From contig CALRKB020000004.1 of assembly GCA_943367755.1 (NCBI GenBank), forward strand, positions 99,894-163,893: a stretch of 64,000 nucleotides of DNA, read 5' to 3'. A model generated the notes under the pieces. It was not told the DNA's origin. It saw only the letters and a list, made by a program, of their open reading frames with translations, and did not search any database. The first letter of the stretch is position 1, and each line of letters begins with the position of its first letter. The position numbers were made by a program, and so were the translations under genes. The DNA is from PCC-6802 sp943367755 (GTDB lineage Bacteria > Cyanobacteriota > Cyanobacteriia > Pseudanabaenales > Pseudanabaenaceae). Below, piece after piece: positions 61,034 to 64,000 of this stretch.

Positions 61034-62224
61034 ATGAGTTTAAGAATTGCCGATCTGGATTTGTCGATCGCTCGGCAGATTTACCTGTCATTGGTTGTGC
61101 CCACCTACAACGAAAGACTGAATATTCATGCTCTAGTTGCACAGATTAGCCAAATTCTCGATCCTGTGCTAGATCGGCGCTATGAGTTGATCGTCGTTGA
61201 TGATGATAGTCCCGATCGCACTTGGGAGTTGGCGCAGTCTTTATGTGCAGAATATCCACAATTGAGGGTGGTGAGGCGACAGCAAGAACGCGGTTTAGCC
61301 ACTGCCGTGATCCGAGGTTGGCAAGAGGCCCAAGGGCAAGTATTAGGAGTAATAGACAGCGACCTCCAACATCCACCAGAGATCCTGCTCAAAATGTTAA
61401 CGGCTATGGATAAGGGAGCCGATTTAGTAGTTGCTAGCCGAAATATCGAAGGTGGCGGTGTGAGCGATTGGGGTTTTATCAGGCGTTTTTTATCGCGTGG
61501 GGCACAACTGTTGGGGCTAGTTATCTTACCAAATGTGATTGGGCGCGTTTCTGACCCCATGAGCGGTTACTTTATGGTGCAACGCCGCGCGATCGCCGAA
61601 CGAGATCTCAATCCGATCGGTTATAAGATCCTGATTGAAGTACTAGGTCGCGGTGATATCGGTAAAATAGTTGAGTTGGGATATGTGTTTCAGGAGCGGC
61701 AGGAGGGAGCGAGCAAGGTCACCTGGAAGCAATATATAGAGTACATATCACATTTATTACGATTGCGCTTTCGCGGACGAATTGGTCAGTTCACTCAGCG
61801 TTTTCAGCTACCAATCAAACGATTTTTGCAATTTGGTCTAGTCGGGCTAAGCGGTGTGTTTGTGGATATGACGATATTGTATCTACTCCACGATCCGCAA
61901 ACGCTTGGCCTGCCATTAACCCGCAGTAAAATAATTGCTGCCGAAATTGCGATCCTCAACAATTTCCTGTGGAACGATCGCTGGACATTTGGCGATATTT
62001 CCAGCCAGCAAAGTGGTTGGCAAAAGCGAATTAAACGGTTTATTAAATTTAATCTAGTTTGTCTGATCGGACTGGGATTAAATGTCCTGATCTTAAATAT
62101 TCTGGTTGAATATGCCGGGGTAAAAGACTATAAAGTTGCAAACCTGCTGGCGATCGCCATTGTCACGATTTGGAATTTCTGGATCAACTTAAAACTAAGC
62201 TGGAGGGTAACCCAGACCAAGTGA
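61034..62224 (+). CDS. Dolichol-phosphate-mannose-synthase-like GT2 fused to GtrA
   Basis: This 396-aa protein joins an N-terminal GT2 polyprenyl-phosphate glycosyltransferase (about 15-235) to a C-terminal GtrA flippase-like domain (about 260-390). Seen: VVPTYNERLNI, VDDDSPDRTW, DSDLQHPPE with the catalytic acidic residues and SDPMSGYFMV. The GtrA part has four membrane segments, with FGLVGLSGVFVDM, NFLWNDRWTF and WNFWINLKLSW. The fusion is known in bacteria; it would make and flip a lipid-linked sugar for cell-surface glycosylation. The sugar is unknown. Confidence 0.92.
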   Translation: MSLRIADLDLSIARQIYLSLVVPTYNERLNIHALVAQISQILDPVLDRRYELIVVDDDSPDRTWELAQSLCAEYPQLRVVRRQQERGLATAVIRGWQEAQGQVLGVIDSDLQHPPEILLKMLTAMDKGADLVVASRNIEGGGVSDWGFIRRFLSRGAQLLGLVILPNVIGRVSDPMSGYFMVQRRAIAERDLNPIGYKILIEVLGRGDIGKIVELGYVFQERQEGASKVTWKQYIEYISHLLRLRFRGRIGQFTQRFQLPIKRFLQFGLVGLSGVFVDMTILYLLHDPQTLGLPLTRSKIIAAEIAILNNFLWNDRWTFGDISSQQSGWQKRIKRFIKFNLVCLIGLGLNVLILNILVEYAGVKDYKVANLLAIAIVTIWNFWINLKLSWRVTQTK

Positions 62225-62251
62225 CACACAAAAATTCCACCTATAAATTTT

Positions 62252-62338
62252 CCATTGATGCGCTTTACGGACGGGCAGGTTTAGCTAGAAGTTTTCGACT
62301 ATCATCGGTAACGCTCGTACAAAACCTGTCCCCTACGC
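62252..62338 (+). repeat. Dispersed inverted-repeat element, copy 2 (MITE-like)
   Basis: About 85 bp with left arm GGGCAGGTTT (62273-62282) and right arm AAACCTGTCC (about 62322-62331). It parallels the element at 45029-45115 in order, spacing and orientation. It lies just after the glycosyltransferase stop. Confidence 0.75.
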
Positions 62339-62357
62339 GAACCTTTTGCAGATGTAC

Positions 62358-62379
62358 GGGCAGACACATAGGTCTGCCC
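62358..62379. terminator. Hairpin between convergent GT and sigma-factor genes
   Basis: GGGCAGAC (62358-62365) and GTCTGCCC (62372-62379) form a perfect 8-bp stem with loop ACATAG, 9 bp from the sigma-factor stop. Likely a bidirectional terminator. The ACATAGGTC core recurs near 8663 and, as ATATAGGTC, near 8702, so it may also be a dispersed palindrome. Confidence 0.6.
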
Positions 62380-62387
62380 TGTCCATT

Positions 62388-63398
62388 TTAGCTGGCAATA
62401 TACTCCTGCATTCTGGCTCTGCGCTTGCGCAGGCTATCCATAGCTTGCCGTTCTAATTGGCGTACCTGCTCGCGACTCAGTTCCATGTGCTTGCTGATAC
62501 TCGCAAGCGACATTTCCTGTCCATCTTCTAGGCCGTAACGCATCACCATCACCTGACGTTGCTTGGGGGGCAACTCAGACAATAGTGCAGCAATATCATC
62601 ACGCAGAGATTCATTCACAGCAAAGTGCTCCGGTGAATGCCCTTGATCCTCTAAGAGATCGGCTAATTCTGTATCTTGGTTATCACCTATGCGTAGATCT
62701 AGCGATACGGGCTGTCTTGATAAAGAAAGACATTCGCGTACCTGCTCGGTTTTAATATCCAGCGCTTCTGCTACTTCCGCCGCAGTTGCCACTCTACCTA
62801 AAGACTGAGCCAGTTGGCGCTGAGCTTTCTTAATCTTATTTAATTTCTCTGTTATGTGCACTGGTAAACGTATGGTGCGTGCCTGTTGGGCGATCGCTCG
62901 CGTAATTGCTTGCCGAATCCACCAGTAGGCATAAGTCGAAAACTTAAACCCTTTAGTTGGATCGAACTTATCTACGGCGCGTTCTAAGCCCAGCGTCCCC
63001 TCTTGCACCAGGTCTAATAATTCAAGATTGCGCTTTTGATACTTCTTCGCTACAGAAACCACCAGGCGCAAATTCGCCTCAATCATCTTACGCTTTGCCT
63101 TAGTACCTTGCCTGAGAACTTCATCTAAGGAGTTAGGAGTCATGCCTGCTGCATCTGCCCACTCTTGCTTAGTAGGTAGGCGATCGCATTGTTCAGACAA
63201 ATTTTCCTGTACCGTGACCAAGTCCATCAGTTGCTTCACCTGCTTACCAAAGATAATCTCCTCCTCATTCGTCAGCAAGGGAATCTTGCCAATCTCGTGT
63301 AAGTAGGTGCGTACCATATCCGCAGAGATGCTGATCTGTCTGCCAGTTTGCCTAACAGTTGTCTTTCCGGGTGTTTGGGTCAGCTTTTGTTTAGACAT
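62388..63398 (-). CDS. Group 2 RpoD-like RNA polymerase sigma factor
   Basis: From ATG 63398 this is a 336-aa sigma-70 factor without region 1.1. Seen: region 1.2 RTYLHEIGKIPLLTNEEE, region 2 with LVQEGTLGLERAVDKFDP and FSTYAYWWIRQAI, region 3 VHITEKLNKI, and region 4 PPKQRQVMVMRYGLEDGQE with the HTH LSREQVRQLERQAMDSLRKR. It is of the size of the non-essential group 2 factors SigB to SigE, which adjust cyanobacterial transcription to stress, dark or nitrogen status; I cannot assign the subtype by eye. The frame is open 126 bp further upstream but conservation begins after 63398. Confidence 0.92.
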   Translation of the reverse strand: MSKQKLTQTPGKTTVRQTGRQISISADMVRTYLHEIGKIPLLTNEEEIIFGKQVKQLMDLVTVQENLSEQCDRLPTKQEWADAAGMTPNSLDEVLRQGTKAKRKMIEANLRLVVSVAKKYQKRNLELLDLVQEGTLGLERAVDKFDPTKGFKFSTYAYWWIRQAITRAIAQQARTIRLPVHITEKLNKIKKAQRQLAQSLGRVATAAEVAEALDIKTEQVRECLSLSRQPVSLDLRIGDNQDTELADLLEDQGHSPEHFAVNESLRDDIAALLSELPPKQRQVMVMRYGLEDGQEMSLASISKHMELSREQVRQLERQAMDSLRKRRARMQEYIAS

Positions 63399-64000
63399 AA
63401 TTTTGACTCTTAACTGAACGCCTGATCGGTCTATCTCTATATCCAGAAGACTGCGGCAAAATAGGTTGTGCTTTAAGTTTTGTAAACTTGGCAACTGTTC
63501 TGCCAAACGCCACACCGTAATCACTTATGATGAAGAGTTAGGCTTTTGTCTAGATCGACTTCTGGATTAAATATTATTACAGATTTCAATAAAAAGTTAA
63601 AGAAGTAATCCTCATTGGGTTATGAATTGATTAGATACATTCTCCGAGAATTTCAACTTAGATTCATCGCCTATAATGAACATTTAAGAGCAGTAGTTGC
63701 AGGATATCTTTTCAAATCATCTCTGCAAGTGACGTAGCTCACAATTCTATGTTGCCCAAAAACATATATTCATGACATCATCCAAACGGATATAAATTAG
63801 GCAATACATCACAAAATTTAAGGTTTTGTTAAGGGTTTGGTTGTTCGATCGAACCTAGTTCGATGACGAGCTTGATTTAGCTTCGCGATCGCAGTAGATT
63901 TAACAGACTGATTGGTAGAAATACCTAAATAATGCTAATGAGGGGTGTGGGGGCTGCGCCCCCACGAAGGGGGTCTACCCCGTCACCCCCTAAGCTCGGT
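63399..64000. promoter_or_regulatory. Upstream region of the sigma-factor gene with palindromes
   Basis: No gene is seen in the last 600 bp. A perfect 12-bp palindrome GTTCGATCGAAC is at about 63843-63854, followed by a second half-site GTTCGAT. GTGGGGGC (63947-63954) pairs with GCCCCCAC (63958-63965), and GGGGGT (63969-63974) with ACCCCC (63985-63990), near the right edge. The GC-rich hairpins look like dispersed elements or a terminator from the neighbouring gene. The sigma promoter itself is not identified. Confidence 0.45.

Overview
The window is cyanobacterial chromosome. Evidence seen in the sequence: the HIP1 octamer gcgatcgc recurs throughout, and many genes belong to families that are cyanobacterial or plastid-related: PedR-type LuxR regulator, PxcA, DUF3038/DUF4335, DUF4079, DUF3181, DUF2232, an FdC2-like ferredoxin, EF-hand transaldolase and a SphR/SphS-like pair. 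The moderate base composition and gene set would fit a thin filamentous lineage such as the Pseudanabaenales, but that placement is only an inference. Most of the window is ordinary core genome, with patches of gene debris and short palindromic repeats.

Layout. 1-5.2 kb: 3' end of a CHAT-domain protease gene, a convergent gene for a protein with an internal duplication, a pentapeptide-repeat protein and a two-component pair (sphR-sphS-like). 5.3-9.6 kb: methyltransferase; the compact pedR / 84-aa ORF / hisS group; DUF2232 membrane protein; lgt. 9.7-18.6 kb: large sensor kinase, ruvB, frameshifted transposase remnant, galK, orphan N6-adenine methyltransferase, HAD phosphatase and a TPR protein. 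18.8-24.8 kb, plus strand: ECF-like ATPase, YbjN-like protein, lipoate-pathway transferase, CcdA, aspA, Uma2 nuclease-fold protein and a small ABM-like protein.

24.9-34.1 kb, all on the minus strand, is the most coherent block. In transcription order it reads pgm, glgP, D-lactate dehydrogenase, gap1, gpmA, EF-hand transaldolase and a histidine phosphatase. Together these cover glycogen breakdown to glucose-1-P and glucose-6-P, parts of glycolysis and the oxidative pentose phosphate pathway, and fermentative lactate formation, so the block looks like a clustered dark/fermentative catabolic module. 34.4-45.8 kb: chrA, ilvN, tRNA-Ser(CGA), acylphosphatase, an ArsB/NhaD-type permease followed at once by a GH38 alpha-mannosidase, arfB, DUF4335/DUF3038, rpsD, a SLOG-like protein and leuD.

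46-56 kb is looser. It has a desaturase, DUF805, pxcA, a rhodanese / CoA-disulfide-reductase-rhodanese pair next to DUF4079, an unknown 114-aa protein and a membrane Ser/Thr kinase. Two degraded DUF2892 fragments flank the sulfur-transfer genes. At 56.2-56.5 kb lie overlapping remnants of an ISAzo13-type transposase and an Rpn-type nuclease. 56.6-63.4 kb: DUF3352 protein, conserved hypothetical, universal stress protein, an FdC2-like ferredoxin / SNase-fold / glycosyltransferase-GtrA operon and a group-2 sigma factor. Short inverted-repeat elements and hairpins sit in many of the intergenic gaps. No CRISPR array, rRNA gene, prophage or intact insertion sequence was seen. Hand-derived site coordinates may be off by a base.
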